DNA of 64,000 bases from Flavobacterium sp. 1355 (GCF_017833415.1 NZ_JAFICC010000011.1:62001-126000); one strand, 5' to 3'; counted from the stretch's first letter, positions 1 through 8,972 are shown. Notes: generated by a model not told the origin, from the sequence alone. A program made the numbers and translations.

Positions 1-1347
1 GGTTTATTGATTTTAGTGGTTTTTTCAGCTATCTATTTCTCCGTAAAATTTACTGTTTATAAGCATGTTGACGAAAATTTAATGATCGAAATTCAGGATC
101 ATTTAAAAGAAATCAGGGTCGAAAATAAAAAAGTAATTTTTATGGATGCCGAAGAATGGGAAGAACGAGAACATAATTCGGTTGATGTAAATCCCGTATT
201 TGTTCAGTTTTTTGACCTGAATAAAAAAATAATTGAAAAATCACCAAATTTAAAAAACGAAACGCTTGTATTTCATAATGGTGTAGAACATTTTCAGCTA
301 TTTGATACAAAATTATTAGGCAATACAATCAGGCAGATTCAAGTTCCTCTTTATATAAAATCAAAGAAAGTAGGTTATTTAATTATTGCGATGTCACTTT
401 CAGATTCTGCCAAAGTGCTAAAGAATCTTTTTGATACCTTATTAATAGCTTTTCCTATTATATTATTAATGCTGTTTTTTATTGCAAGATTTTTTGCAGG
501 ACGAAGTATAAGACCCATAAATGAAATAATTAACACCTCCAGGATTATCACAAAAGATAACCTGAAAACAAGAATCCTGCTCCCTAAAACACGTGATGAA
601 TTGTATGTGCTTTCATCCACCATAAACAATTTATTAGATCGTATTGAAGATGCTGTGGAACGGGAAAAACAGTTTACTTCTGATGCATCACATGAACTGC
701 GGACACCGCTTACAGTTATTAAAGGAACACTTGAGGTTTTGATAAGAAAACCCCGTGATAATAAAGAGTATGAAGATAAAATAACGTATTGCATAAACGA
801 AGTTGACCACTTAAATGTTTTGGTAGACCAGCTTCTTTTGATGGCCCGTTTTGAAAATCAAAAACTAAATATAAATAAAGAAAATGTTTATTTAAACGCA
901 GTAATTTTAGACGTTCTAACTCTTAATTCAGAGAAAATAAATGCAGCAAAAATTGATGTCATTTTAGAAGCCAAAGAAGATTTTTATATTTATTCTGATA
1001 ATTACCTGCTGGTCACCATTATTCGTAATATTGTATCAAATGCCATCAAATATTCAAATGAGAAAGGGAGAATCTTAATTCAGTTAAAAAAAGAAAAAGA
1101 CATTATAAGCTGTACAATCTCAGATCAGGGAATCGGAATTGCAAAAGAAAATCTGGAATCAATTCTAAAACCATTTTTCAGGTCCGATTCTTCTCTTCAT
1201 TCACAAATCAAAGGAACAGGTCTTGGACTGTCAATTGTAAAAAGAATGACAGAACTTCTTCATATTAAATTTAAAATTGATAGTGAAATAGGTGTAGGAA
1301 CAACAGTTACTTTGACTTTTGATGAAAAATCTCAAACGTTTGAGTAA
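1..1347 (+). CDS. Sensor histidine kinase, 5' end cut by window
   Basis: Membrane-bound sensor kinase of a two-component system. The reading frame is open from base 1, so the N-terminus lies outside the window; the TTG at 7 is not a convincing start. An extracytoplasmic segment of about 110 residues is followed by a membrane helix (near residues 142-160 counted from base 7), a HAMP region, and the HisKA box SHELRTPL with the phospho-accepting His near residue 229. The ATPase domain shows an N box (SNAIKYS), DQGIGI and GTGLGLS. The partner response regulator is not downstream, so it is probably just upstream of the window. The signal sensed cannot be read from the sequence. Confidence 0.93.
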   Translation, partial: GLLILVVFSAIYFSVKFTVYKHVDENLMIEIQDHLKEIRVENKKVIFMDAEEWEEREHNSVDVNPVFVQFFDLNKKIIEKSPNLKNETLVFHNGVEHFQLFDTKLLGNTIRQIQVPLYIKSKKVGYLIIAMSLSDSAKVLKNLFDTLLIAFPIILLMLFFIARFFAGRSIRPINEIINTSRIITKDNLKTRILLPKTRDELYVLSSTINNLLDRIEDAVEREKQFTSDASHELRTPLTVIKGTLEVLIRKPRDNKEYEDKITYCINEVDHLNVLVDQLLLMARFENQKLNINKENVYLNAVILDVLTLNSEKINAAKIDVILEAKEDFYIYSDNYLLVTIIRNIVSNAIKYSNEKGRILIQLKKEKDIISCTISDQGIGIAKENLESILKPFFRSDSSLHSQIKGTGLGLSIVKRMTELLHIKFKIDSEIGVGTTVTLTFDEKSQTFE

Positions 1348-1420
1348 ATTTAGAAAAACCAATAAAAACAGCACTGAATATTTTTTTTAACAATAAACTA
1401 GTGTTAAGTTAAAATAAAAA

Positions 1421-1452
1421 TTGCTTTTCTGTTAATTTATCTATTATATTTG
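1421..1452 (+). promoter_or_regulatory. Promoter of the his operon
   Basis: The Bacteroidota -7 element TAnnTTTG is present as TATATTTG at 1445-1452, with a TTG triplet at 1421-1423 in the -33 position 21 bases upstream. It lies 35 bases before the leader peptide start, which fits transcription of the attenuator and the his genes from here. Confidence 0.6.
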
Positions 1453-1486
1453 CAACCGAAACAAAGAATAAAAAATAACACAAATC

Positions 1487-1546
1487 ATGATTTCTATTCA
1501 ATTACACCATCATCATTTTCATTATTGCTCTCAGGCGATGTGTTAA
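1487..1546 (+). CDS. hisL: Histidine operon leader peptide
   Basis: A 19-residue open reading frame contains four consecutive His codons, then Phe and a fifth His (LHHHHFHY). It begins 35 bases after the promoter and ends 27 bases before a strong terminator hairpin. This is the arrangement of ribosome-mediated attenuation: stalling at His codons when charged tRNA-His is scarce would favour an antiterminator and let transcription enter hisG. The call rests on codon content and position; the alternative RNA pairings were not computed. Confidence 0.85.
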   Translation: MISIQLHHHHFHYCSQAMC

Positions 1547-1573
1547 TGGTATGTTTGTAAATCATCATATTTT

Positions 1574-1606
1574 AAAACCCGTTTGAGTACATCAAGCGGG
1601 TTTTTT
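1574..1606 (+). terminator. his attenuator terminator
   Basis: Bases 1574-1586 (AAAACCCGTTTGA) pair with 1592-1604 (TCAAGCGGGTTTT) around a five-base loop, with one G-U pair, and a run of six T follows the stem. It lies between the His-rich leader peptide and hisG, so it is the regulated terminator of the operon rather than the end of an upstream gene. Confidence 0.85.
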
Positions 1607-1653
1607 AATTCCAATTCTTTGTACTCAGACTATTAATCCAAAAAACTAAAAAA

Positions 1654-2511
1654 ATGAGTACTTTAAAAATTGCAATTCAAAAATCAGGTCGTTTAAACGA
1701 AGAAAGCATTCAGATCCTTAAAGATTGCGGCATTTCTATCAACAACGGAATCGACCAGTTAAAAGCCGAAGCCTCAAACTTTCCCCTTGAAGTTTTATAT
1801 TTAAGAAATTCAGATATCCCGCAATACTTAATTGACGGCGTTGTAGATTTAGCTATTGTAGGCGATAATTTGCTGGTAGAGAAAGGAAAAGAAATACAAG
1901 TAGTTCAGAAATTAGGATTCTCAAAATGCAAAGTTTCTGTAGCTGTTCCTAAAACTATGGAATACAATTCTATTCAGGATTTGGCAGGATTACGAATTGC
2001 AACCTCTTACCCAAATACTGTAAATGAATATTTTAATTCTTTTGGATTAACAGTTGATATTCACCAAATTTCAGGGTCTGTAGAAATCGCACCCAATATT
2101 GGTCTTGCAGATGCTATAGTCGACATTGTTTCCAGCGGCAGCACTTTATTCAAAAATAACCTGAAAGAAGTTGAAGTAATTTTAAAAAGTGAAGCAGTTT
2201 TGGCGGTTTCACCAAAAGTTTCCCCGGAAATTCAGAAACATATCGATACCTTAAAATTTAGAATTCAGGCTGTATTAAGAGCCAGAAATTCAAAATATAT
2301 ACTGATGAATGTTCCAAATGACAAGATCGATGCAGTTGGAAAAATCCTGCCTGTTTTAAGAAGCTTAACCGTTTTACCATTAGCTCAGGAAGGATGGAGC
2401 AGTGTTCATTCAGTAATAGACAAAGACACTTTCTGGGATGTTATAGACCAGCTGAAAGAAGTTGGGGCAGAAGGAATTTTAGTTTGTCCAATTGAGAAAA
2501 TGGTACTGTAA
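1654..2511 (+). CDS. hisG: ATP phosphoribosyltransferase, long form
   Basis: Catalyses the first step of histidine synthesis, condensing ATP with PRPP. The start MSTLKIAIQKSGRL is typical of the family. The length of 285 residues is that of the long, hexameric form with a C-terminal ACT-like regulatory domain (about residues 210-285), so no HisZ partner is needed and none is seen. The loop near residues 153-170 (DAIVDIVSSGST) matches the PRPP-binding motif. It is the first structural gene after the attenuator and heads a his operon in canonical order. Confidence 0.97.
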   Translation: MSTLKIAIQKSGRLNEESIQILKDCGISINNGIDQLKAEASNFPLEVLYLRNSDIPQYLIDGVVDLAIVGDNLLVEKGKEIQVVQKLGFSKCKVSVAVPKTMEYNSIQDLAGLRIATSYPNTVNEYFNSFGLTVDIHQISGSVEIAPNIGLADAIVDIVSSGSTLFKNNLKEVEVILKSEAVLAVSPKVSPEIQKHIDTLKFRIQAVLRARNSKYILMNVPNDKIDAVGKILPVLRSLTVLPLAQEGWSSVHSVIDKDTFWDVIDQLKEVGAEGILVCPIEKMVL

Positions 2512-2539
2512 GGGGAAATTTAATTTTTAAATTCCAAAT

Positions 2540-2665
2540 TCCAATTCAAAAAAAGCTTCGACTTCGCTTAGCTTGACATTAAGATGATAACAGCTCAGCG
2601 TTTTTAAAGAATAATAAAAAACCTTGCGGTTTTGCGGTAGAAAAAAACACAAAGTTTGCGTTAAA
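2540..2665. repeat. Intergenic repeat remnants between hisG and hisD
   Basis: The 166-base spacer holds pieces of sequence families seen elsewhere in the window: a variant of the GCGAAGTCGAAG repeat (as GCTTCGACTTCGCTTAG near 2554) and a fragment of the TTGCG/CGCAA family near 2620-2660. No coding potential was recognised. A longer frame that enters hisD from this spacer starts at a TTG inside the repeat and was not used. Confidence 0.5.
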
Positions 2666-2677
2666 AAAAATAAAGGC

Positions 2678-3961
2678 ATGAATAAAATAGACAATCCAAA
2701 ACAAGATACCTGGTCAGAAATATTAAAAAGACCAACCAAAACAATAGACGATATCGAAGTTACGGTTAAGGAAATCTTCAAAGAAGTACAGAAAAAAGGA
2801 GATGAAGCTGTTGCAAAATACACTTCAATCTTTGATGGAATTGCATTGGATAATTACGAAGTTTCTAATGAAGAAATTCAGGAAGCTATTGGTTTAATAT
2901 CAAATGAATTGAAAGAAGCTATCAAGTTAGCAAAAAACAATATATACAAATTTCACACTGCCCAGAAAACAGAGCGCATTTCGATTGAAACTACCGAAGG
3001 CGTAAATTGCTGGCAGGAAAAAAGACCAATCCAAAAAATCGGATTGTATATTCCGGGCGGGACAGCACCATTATTTTCGACGGTTTTGATGCTGGCTGTT
3101 CCTGCGGAAATTGCAGGCTGCAAAGAAATTGTTTTATGCTCGCCACCAGATAAAAAAGGAAAAATTAATCCTGCTATTTTATATGCTGCCAATTTGTGCG
3201 GTGTGACTAAAATTTTAAAAGTAGGCGGAATTCAGGCAATTGCAGGAATGACTTTCGGGACACAATCAATTCCAAAAGTCTATAAGATTTTCGGACCGGG
3301 AAATCAATTTGTGACCGTAGCAAAACAATTGGCAACGCAACATGGCGTGGCAATAGATATGCCTGCAGGGCCTTCAGAATTATTAATTGTAGCCGATGAT
3401 ACTGCCGTTCCGGCTTTTGTAGCTTCAGATTTATTATCTCAGGCAGAACACGGAACAGACAGTCAGGTAATTTTGGTTTCGACTTCAAAAAAACTAATTG
3501 ATGCTGTAGAAAAAGAGGTTCAGGAGCAAATCGAAGAGTTGCCGAGAAAAGAAATTGCTAAAAAAGCAATTGAAAATTCAAAACTTATCCTGGTCGAAAA
3601 TGATCAGGTTGCTTTAGATTTAATTAATGATTATGGCCCGGAACACTTTATTATTTGTTCGGAATATGATGATTTTTATTGTAACGGAATCGTAAATGCC
3701 GGATCGGTTTTTATTGGGAATTATACACCGGAAAGCGCAGGAGATTATGCTTCTGGAACAAACCATACATTGCCAACAAACGGATATGCAAAGAATTACA
3801 GTGGCGTAAATCTGGATAGTTTTATGAAATCGATGACATTTCAAAAAATTTCTAAAACCGGAATTTTAAACATTGGAAAAGCGATTGAAGTTATGGCTGA
3901 CGCCGAAGGTTTACAAGCACATAAAAATGCTGTTACTTTGAGATTACAATCATTGAAGTAA
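2678..3961 (+). CDS. hisD: Histidinol dehydrogenase
   Basis: Zinc enzyme that oxidises L-histidinol to L-histidine in two NAD-dependent steps, the last of the pathway. The start was set at ATG 2678 (MNKIDNPKQDTW); the open frame extends back to 2624 but that part is repeat-derived. The protein then has 427 residues, the family length. GLYIPGGTAPLFSTV, KVGGIQAIAGM, FGPGN, DMPAGPSE, LSQAEHG and GPEH are hallmark blocks, and the Gln/His of LSQAEHG and the later TNHTLPT contribute metal or catalytic residues in the family. Second gene of the his operon. Confidence 0.97.
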   Translation: MNKIDNPKQDTWSEILKRPTKTIDDIEVTVKEIFKEVQKKGDEAVAKYTSIFDGIALDNYEVSNEEIQEAIGLISNELKEAIKLAKNNIYKFHTAQKTERISIETTEGVNCWQEKRPIQKIGLYIPGGTAPLFSTVLMLAVPAEIAGCKEIVLCSPPDKKGKINPAILYAANLCGVTKILKVGGIQAIAGMTFGTQSIPKVYKIFGPGNQFVTVAKQLATQHGVAIDMPAGPSELLIVADDTAVPAFVASDLLSQAEHGTDSQVILVSTSKKLIDAVEKEVQEQIEELPRKEIAKKAIENSKLILVENDQVALDLINDYGPEHFIICSEYDDFYCNGIVNAGSVFIGNYTPESAGDYASGTNHTLPTNGYAKNYSGVNLDSFMKSMTFQKISKTGILNIGKAIEVMADAEGLQAHKNAVTLRLQSLK

Positions 3962-3970
3962 TTCGGTTTT

Positions 3971-4057
3971 CCTGCAAGGTTTTCAAAACCTTGTAGGTAT
4001 AGAATGTCAGACTTATAAAAAAAAAACATACCTACAAGGTTTTGGAGACCTTGCAGG
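3971..4057. repeat. Inverted repeat in hisD-hisC spacer
   Basis: CCTGCAAGGTTTTCAAAACC at the left end is answered by a near-complement ending CCTTGCAGG at 4057; ACCTTGTAGGTA and TACCTACAAGG form the inner arms. The hairpin nearly fills the spacer, so the his transcript passes through it. No T-run follows, so it is not a simple terminator. Confidence 0.7.
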
Positions 4058-4072
4058 AGTAAAACTAAAAAC

Positions 4073-5122
4073 ATGAGCACTTTTAATATAAACACGATAA
4101 CACGTGAAAACGTAAAAACATTAAAACCATATTCGTCTGCCAGAGATGAGTTTGAAGATTTTGATACTGCCGAAATGATTTTTCTGGATGCCAATGAAAA
4201 TCCTTTTCAAAACGGAGTAAATCGTTATCCGGATCCACAACAAAGTTCGGTTAAAGCAATTTTGGCAAAAAACAACAATGTAAAACCAAGTCAGATTTTA
4301 TTGGGGAACGGAAGCGATGAAGTTCTGGATCTGCTTTTTAGAGCTTTTTGTGAGCCAAAAACAGATAATATTATTTCGCTGCCCCCAACATATGGAATGT
4401 ACAGTGTTTTGGCAAATATAAATGCCGTAGAGAACAGAGAAATTTTACTTTCGACAGATTTTCAGCCACAGGTTGAGAAAATTTTAGACGCTGTTGATGA
4501 CAATACAAAAATTATCTTTTTGTGTTCACCAAATAATCCGACAGGAAATTCTTTCTCGGATGAAAGTGTGGTGAAACTGCTTCAGAATTTTAATGGTCTG
4601 GTGGTGATAGACGAAGCCTATATTGACTTTTCGGACAAAGAAAGCTGGCTGGTGGAAATTGATACATATCCAAATTTGGTGATTACACAAACCCTTTCTA
4701 AAGCCTATGGCCTGGCCGGAATTCGTTTAGGAATTTGCTATGGTTCAGAAGCTGTAATTTCGGTTTTAAATAAAATTAAACCACCTTACAATGTAAATGA
4801 ATTAACACAGCAAAGAGCAATTGAACGTTTAAGAGATTCGGATAAAATAAAAAAAGAAATTGCTTCAATTATTGAGCAAAGAGAAGAGTTACTTAAAGTA
4901 TTACTTGAGATTAGTTTTGTAGAAAAAATTTATCCGACAGAAGCTAATTTTGTATTGGTAAAAGTAGACGATGCCAATAAAAGATACGATCAGTTAATTG
5001 AAAAAGGAATTGTAATTCGAAACAGAACAACACAGCCTTTATGCGAAAATTGCCTGCGTTTTACGATTGGAATTCCGGAGGAAAATGCAGTTTTGATTAA
5101 AGAATTGAAATTATTGAGCTAA
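4073..5122 (+). CDS. hisC: Histidinol-phosphate aminotransferase
   Basis: PLP-dependent fold-type I aminotransferase that converts imidazole-acetol phosphate and glutamate to histidinol phosphate. Its 349 residues match the family. Visible blocks are LDANENPF, the cofactor-phosphate region GNGSDEVLDLL, the substrate loop CSPNNPTGN, VIDEAYIDF, and the lysine that forms the Schiff base in TLSKAYGLAGIRLG. Third gene of the operon, after a repeat-filled spacer. Confidence 0.96.
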   Translation: MSTFNINTITRENVKTLKPYSSARDEFEDFDTAEMIFLDANENPFQNGVNRYPDPQQSSVKAILAKNNNVKPSQILLGNGSDEVLDLLFRAFCEPKTDNIISLPPTYGMYSVLANINAVENREILLSTDFQPQVEKILDAVDDNTKIIFLCSPNNPTGNSFSDESVVKLLQNFNGLVVIDEAYIDFSDKESWLVEIDTYPNLVITQTLSKAYGLAGIRLGICYGSEAVISVLNKIKPPYNVNELTQQRAIERLRDSDKIKKEIASIIEQREELLKVLLEISFVEKIYPTEANFVLVKVDDANKRYDQLIEKGIVIRNRTTQPLCENCLRFTIGIPEENAVLIKELKLLS

Positions 5123-5132
5123 GAATGATAAG

Positions 5133-5277
5133 CCACAGATTTCACAGATTAATATGATTTTTTTTTGTTTGTGTTTAATTTTTTTCACCACGAATTTCAC
5201 GAATTTTCACTAATTTAATTTGTGATAATTAGTGAAATTCGTGGCAGAAAAATCTTTTAAATCTTTATAATCTGTGG
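5133..5277. repeat. Nested inverted repeats in hisC-hisB spacer
   Basis: An outer pair CCACAGATT (5133) / AATCTGTGG (ends 5277) encloses an inner pair built from CCACGAATTTCAC and GTGAAATTCGTGG with CACTAATT/AATTAGTG between them. The arrangement looks like one mobile palindromic repeat within another and fills the 170-base gap between two operon genes. Confidence 0.7.
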
Positions 5278-5292
5278 CAAAACAAAAAATAT

Positions 5293-6429
5293 ATGAAAAA
5301 AGTACTTTTTATCGATCGTGACGGAACGATTGTTTTAGAACCGGAAAATTATCAATTAGACAGCTTAGATAAACTGGAGTTTTATCCGAAAGCATTTCAA
5401 TATCTGGCTAAAATTGCCAATGAATTAGACTACGAACTGGCAATGGTAACCAACCAGGACGGATTAGGAACGGATAGTTTTCCTGAAGATACGTTTTGGC
5501 CGACACAAAATTTTATCCTGAAAGCATTTGAAAATGAAGGTGTTGTTTTTGATGAAATCTTTGTTGACAGAACGTTTCCCGAAGAAAATGCGTTAACCCG
5601 CAAACCCAGAACCGGAATGCTGACAAAATACCTGAACAACCCAGAGTATGATTTGGCAAATTCTTTTGTTTTGGGAGATCGTCTTACTGATGTGGAACTG
5701 GCTAAAAACCTTGGTGCAAAAGCCATTTTTATGAATGTAACCGATGGTATCGGAAGTAACGAGATTTCATCAAAGCGTGAAGAATTAGACGAAACAATTG
5801 TTTTGCAGTCAATGGATTGGAAAACAATTTATGAGTTTTTAAAATTAGAAGCGCGTTCTGCTTCGATTACACGCAAAACGAATGAAACTGATATTTATAT
5901 CCATTTGAATTTAGACGGAACAGGAAAAAGCAAAATCGATACTGGAATCGCATTTTTTGACCATATGTTAGATCAAATCTCGCGTCATGGCCAAATGGAT
6001 CTTGAAATCCTTGTAAAAGGTGATTTAGAAGTCGATGAACACCACACAATCGAAGATACTGCAATTGCTTTGGGAGAAGTTTTCGCGAAAGCCTTGGGAA
6101 ATAAACTTGGAATCGAACGTTATGGGTTTTGTTTGCCTATGGATGATTGTCTGGCGCAGGCTGCAATTGATTTTGGAGGAAGAAACTGGCTGATCTGGGA
6201 AACAGAATTTAAACGCGAAATGGTTGGAAAAATGCCAACAGAAATGTTCTATCATTTCTTTAAATCCTTCACAGACGGTGCAAAAGCCAACTTAAATATC
6301 AAAGCAGAAGGAATCAACGAACATCATAAAATCGAAGCAATTTTTAAAGCTTTCGCGAAAGCGATAAAAGTAGCAGTAAAAAGAGACACAGAAAAAATGA
6401 TTTTGCCTTCAACAAAAGGAATGCTATAA
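5293..6429 (+). CDS. hisB: Bifunctional histidinol-phosphatase / IGP dehydratase
   Basis: Fusion of two pathway enzymes. Residues 1 to about 170 are a HAD-type histidinol phosphatase with the nucleophile motif FIDRDGT and a later [11 protein letters not shown]. Residues about 185-378 are imidazoleglycerol-phosphate dehydratase with metal-binding blocks [23 protein letters not shown] and NEHHKIEA. The 378-residue length is that of the fused enzyme of enterobacteria and Bacteroidota. Fourth gene of the operon. Confidence 0.97.
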   Translation: MKKVLFIDRDGTIVLEPENYQLDSLDKLEFYPKAFQYLAKIANELDYELAMVTNQDGLGTDSFPEDTFWPTQNFILKAFENEGVVFDEIFVDRTFPEENALTRKPRTGMLTKYLNNPEYDLANSFVLGDRLTDVELAKNLGAKAIFMNVTDGIGSNEISSKREELDETIVLQSMDWKTIYEFLKLEARSASITRKTNETDIYIHLNLDGTGKSKIDTGIAFFDHMLDQISRHGQMDLEILVKGDLEVDEHHTIEDTAIALGEVFAKALGNKLGIERYGFCLPMDDCLAQAAIDFGGRNWLIWETEFKREMVGKMPTEMFYHFFKSFTDGAKANLNIKAEGINEHHKIEAIFKAFAKAIKVAVKRDTEKMILPSTKGML

Positions 6430-6432
6430 AAA

Positions 6433-6516
6433 GAGTTAGGAGTTATAAGTTAGGAGTTATAAGTTATTTTGATTTTCTGTTGAGCAACCTGAAACATGAA
6501 ACATGAAACCTGAAAC
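6433..6516. repeat. Tandem 14-mer and GAAAC repeat
   Basis: Directly after hisB a 14-base unit (GTTAGGAGTTATAA) occurs in tandem near 6436-6463. It is followed at 6482-6516 by a run of CCTGAAACATGAAAC-type units belonging to the GTTTCA/TGAAAC family found in at least six other spacers of this window. Confidence 0.65.
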
Positions 6517-6531
6517 AAAAAAACAAGAATT

Positions 6532-6882
6532 ATGGAACCTGAAAAATTTGCAAAAGCCTGGATAACATCCTGGAATTCTCATGATTTAGATGATATCATG
6601 AAGCATTATTCTGAAGATATTGAAATTACAACACCAATGATAAAGTTGGCGGCAGGAATTGAGAGTGGTTCACTTCAGGGAAAAGAACAGGTTAGGGCGT
6701 ATTGGGAAAAAGCTTTACAGAAAATTCCGGATCTGCATTTTGAGTTAAAAGAAGTAACTTCAGGAGTTAATTCGGTTGCACTTTATTATAAATCAGTGAT
6801 GAATAAAATGGCAATAGAAGTGATGTTTTTTAATGAAAATGGATTGGTAAACAAAATGATAGCTCATTATACAGATTTATAG
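6532..6882 (+). CDS. SnoaL/NTF2-like small protein inside the his operon
   Basis: 116 residues with the layout of the SnoaL-like / NTF2-like cone fold: an N-terminal helical part (FAKAWITSWNSHDLDDIMKHY) followed by strands including IEITTP, a region with GKEQVRAYWEKAL, and alternating strands FELKEVT, SVALYYKS, AIEVMFF and KMIAHY. The family includes isomerases, hydrolases and non-enzymatic binding proteins; the substrate cannot be inferred. It lies in the same direction between hisB and hisH with spacers of about 100 and 80 bases, so it is probably co-transcribed, but no step of histidine synthesis needs such a protein. Confidence 0.75.
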   Translation: MEPEKFAKAWITSWNSHDLDDIMKHYSEDIEITTPMIKLAAGIESGSLQGKEQVRAYWEKALQKIPDLHFELKEVTSGVNSVALYYKSVMNKMAIEVMFFNENGLVNKMIAHYTDL

Positions 6883-6887
6883 AAATT

Positions 6888-6945
6888 GTTTCAGGTTTCA
6901 TGTTTCAAGTTTCTGTAGAGCAACCTGAAACGTGAAACCTGAATC
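6888..6945. repeat. GTTTCAGGTTTC inverted repeat before hisH
   Basis: CAGGTTTCATGTTTCAAG is followed, after a ten-base loop, by its near-complement AACCTGAAACGTGAAACCTG. It is one of the best examples in the window of the GTTTCA/TGAAAC intergenic family and occupies most of the spacer before hisH. Confidence 0.75.
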
Positions 6946-6964
6946 AAAACAAACAATATAAGAA

Positions 6965-7558
6965 ATGAAAATAGTAATCATAAATTACGGAGCAGGAAAT
7001 ATTCAGAGCATTATGTTTGCTATTGAAAGATTGGGTTTTAAAGCTGTTTTGAGCGACAACCCGAACGAAATTAAATCGGCAGACAAAGTAATTTTTCCTG
7101 GTGTAGGCGAGGCGAGTTCTGCGATGGCAAAACTTCGTGAAAGCGGATTGGATTGGTTGATTCCTGAATTGAAACAGCCTGTTTTGGGAATTTGTCTGGG
7201 AATGCAGTTAATGTGCAATAAAACAGAAGAAGGAAATACAGAAGGTTTAGGAATTTTTGATGTTGATGTTGTGAAGTTTTCAAACCATGTAAAAGTGCCT
7301 CAAATGGGCTGGAATCAGATTTATGATTTAAAATCAGATTTGTTTAAAGGAATTTCAGAAAATGAATTCATGTATTTGGTTCATAGTTTTTACGCGCCAA
7401 ATTGTTCTGAGGCCATAGCAACAACAAATTATGATGTTGAATATGCATCTGCCCTTCAAAAAAATAATTTTTACGGAACACAGTTTCACCCGGAAAAAAG
7501 CGGTGATATTGGGGAGAAAATTTTGGGAAATTTTTTGAAATTAAACTCTGAAGGATAA
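6965..7558 (+). CDS. hisH: Imidazole glycerol phosphate synthase, glutaminase subunit
   Basis: Class I glutamine amidotransferase that supplies ammonia to HisF. The catalytic triad is visible: Cys in GICLGMQLM, and His and Glu in QFHPEKSG. MKIVIINYGAGNIQS and FPGVGEASSAM are family signatures. 197 residues is normal length. It works as a heterodimer with HisF, encoded two genes downstream of hisA. Confidence 0.96.
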   Translation: MKIVIINYGAGNIQSIMFAIERLGFKAVLSDNPNEIKSADKVIFPGVGEASSAMAKLRESGLDWLIPELKQPVLGICLGMQLMCNKTEEGNTEGLGIFDVDVVKFSNHVKVPQMGWNQIYDLKSDLFKGISENEFMYLVHSFYAPNCSEAIATTNYDVEYASALQKNNFYGTQFHPEKSGDIGEKILGNFLKLNSEG

Positions 7559-7564
7559 ACTTCA

Positions 7565-7680
7565 AGAATAAATTCCAATTTTTAATCCCTAAGCTTCGGG
7601 ACCAAATTCCAAATTTAAAGTCAAAAATAAATTTCAGTTTTCAGGATCTAAAACCTAAAATCTGAACTCTAAAATAATAA
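7565..7680. repeat. Low-complexity repeat spacer hisH-hisA
   Basis: Contains ATTCCAATTTTTAATCCC, a variant of the CCCGAAGCTTCGGGA hairpin family (CCCTAAGCTTCGGGA near 7588), and TCTAAAACCTAAAATCTGA-type runs that recur before hisIE. No coding sequence is evident. Confidence 0.5.
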
Positions 7681-7683
7681 AAC

Positions 7684-8409
7684 ATGAGAATAATACCAGC
7701 CATAGATATCATTGATGGAAAATGCGTTCGTTTGTCCAAAGGTGATTATGATACCAAGATAATTTACAATGAAAATCCGCTCGAAGTGGCGAAATCTTTT
7801 GAAGCGCACGGAATCGAATATCTACATTTGGTAGATTTAGACGGTGCAAAATCGAGCAAAATTGTTAATTATAAAATATTAGAAAAAATTGCCACACAAA
7901 CCAGCTTAAAAATTGATTTTGGAGGCGGATTAAAATCAGATGATGATTTGAAAATTGCTTTTGAAAGCGGTGCAAACCAAATTACAGGTGGAAGTATTGC
8001 GGTAAAGAACAGAGCTATTTTTGAAAAATGGATTTCTGAATATGGTTCTGAAAAAATTATTTTGGGCGCAGATGCAAAAGACGAAAAAATAGCGGTTTCT
8101 GGTTGGCTGGAAGAATCCAATGAAGATTTGATACCGTTTATTCAGGATTATCAAACTAAAGGAATCCAGTATGTTATCTGTACCGATATTGCCAAAGACG
8201 GGATGCTGGAAGGACCAAGTTTCGATTTGTACGGGAAAATTTTGGAAGAAGCAAATGGCGTAAAATTAATAGCCTCTGGCGGAATTTCAACTTTCGATGA
8301 ATTACCCAAATTAGCTGAATTAGGCTGCGAAGGAACCATAATAGGAAAAGCGATTTATGAGGGCAGAATTACGCTAAAACAGTTAGAGAACTACATAATT
8401 AGTAAATGA
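7684..8409 (+). CDS. hisA: ProFAR isomerase (HisA)
   Basis: TIM-barrel isomerase that converts ProFAR to [28 protein letters not shown] carries the catalytic Asp of the first strand (Asp8), and the second-half Asp is in [13 protein letters not shown]. The phosphate-binding loops are DFGGGLKS and LIASGGIST. 241 residues is typical. Distinguished from HisF by the [12 protein letters not shown] start and the DGMLEGP motif. Confidence 0.96.
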   Translation: MRIIPAIDIIDGKCVRLSKGDYDTKIIYNENPLEVAKSFEAHGIEYLHLVDLDGAKSSKIVNYKILEKIATQTSLKIDFGGGLKSDDDLKIAFESGANQITGGSIAVKNRAIFEKWISEYGSEKIILGADAKDEKIAVSGWLEESNEDLIPFIQDYQTKGIQYVICTDIAKDGMLEGPSFDLYGKILEEANGVKLIASGGISTFDELPKLAELGCEGTIIGKAIYEGRITLKQLENYIISK

Positions 8410-8413
8410 GAAT

Positions 8414-8560
8414 TAATTAGAAAATGTGCCAATTAGAAAATTAGATAATTATTTCAATACGCTTAAAATTATCTAATTGACTAATTATCTTATTCTCACA
8501 TTAAAAAATTGGCACATTAAAAAATTGGCATATTAAAAGATTCTCACATTAAAAAATATA
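8414..8560. repeat. ATTAGA/TCTAAT and TTGGCACATT repeats
   Basis: AATTAGAAAATTAGATAATTA-type units are answered by TTATCTAATTGACTAATTATC, and TTAAAAAATTGGCACATTAAA-type units are repeated two to three times before the next gene, with a complementary TGTGCCAATT near 8425. It is an AT-rich imperfect palindrome filling the hisA to NIPSNAP spacer. Confidence 0.55.
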
Positions 8561-8562
8561 TT

Positions 8563-8874
8563 ATGATAACTTGTCATTTAAAATACGTTATAGATCCTTA
8601 TCAGCTAGAAGCTTTTGAAGATTACGGAAAAAGATGGATTAAGATTGTAAATCGATTAGGAGGGCATCATCATGGTTATTTTATGCCATCTGAAGGAGCA
8701 AATAATATTGCTTATGCGTTGTTTTCTTTTCCGAGTTTAACAGCTTATGAAAATTACCGAAAGCAAATGTTTTCAAAAGATGATAAAGAGTGTGTAGAAG
8801 CTTTTAAACTTGCAGAAGACACAAGATGTATCATTAGTTACGAAAGAACTTTCCTGAGTCCTGTATTTGAGTAA
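8563..8874 (+). CDS. NIPSNAP family protein inside the his operon
   Basis: 103 residues with the NIPSNAP pattern: an initial strand MITCHLKYVIDP, the helix YQLEAFEDYGKRWIKIVNRLGG followed by HHHGYFMPSEG, then ALFSFPSLTAYENYRKQM and a closing strand CIISYERTFLSPV. The family has a dimeric alpha-beta barrel (ferredoxin-like) fold and no firmly known reaction. It lies between hisA and hisF in the same direction and is probably co-transcribed. Its cluster HHH is within the family's conserved glycine/histidine turn and may be fortuitous. Confidence 0.75.
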   Translation: MITCHLKYVIDPYQLEAFEDYGKRWIKIVNRLGGHHHGYFMPSEGANNIAYALFSFPSLTAYENYRKQMFSKDDKECVEAFKLAEDTRCIISYERTFLSPVFE

Positions 8875-8879
8875 AGTAA

Positions 8880-8965
8880 ATTAGATAATGAGAAAAATTA
8901 GATAATCAGATAATTTATGCGTTGCGTAAAAATTATTTAATTATCTAATTCTCAAATTAACACAT
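8880..8965. repeat. ATTAGATAAT palindromic repeat before hisF
   Basis: TAGATAATGAGAAAAATTAGATAATC is followed by a TTATGCGTTGCGTAAA turn and TTAATTATCTAATTCTC. It is the same AT-rich family as in the preceding spacer. Confidence 0.5.
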
Positions 8966-8972
8966 TAGATTA

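Noticed and set aside
40..800. Minus-strand frames under the sensor kinase
   Set aside because: They are the shadows of a kinase with clear HAMP, HisKA and ATPase motifs.
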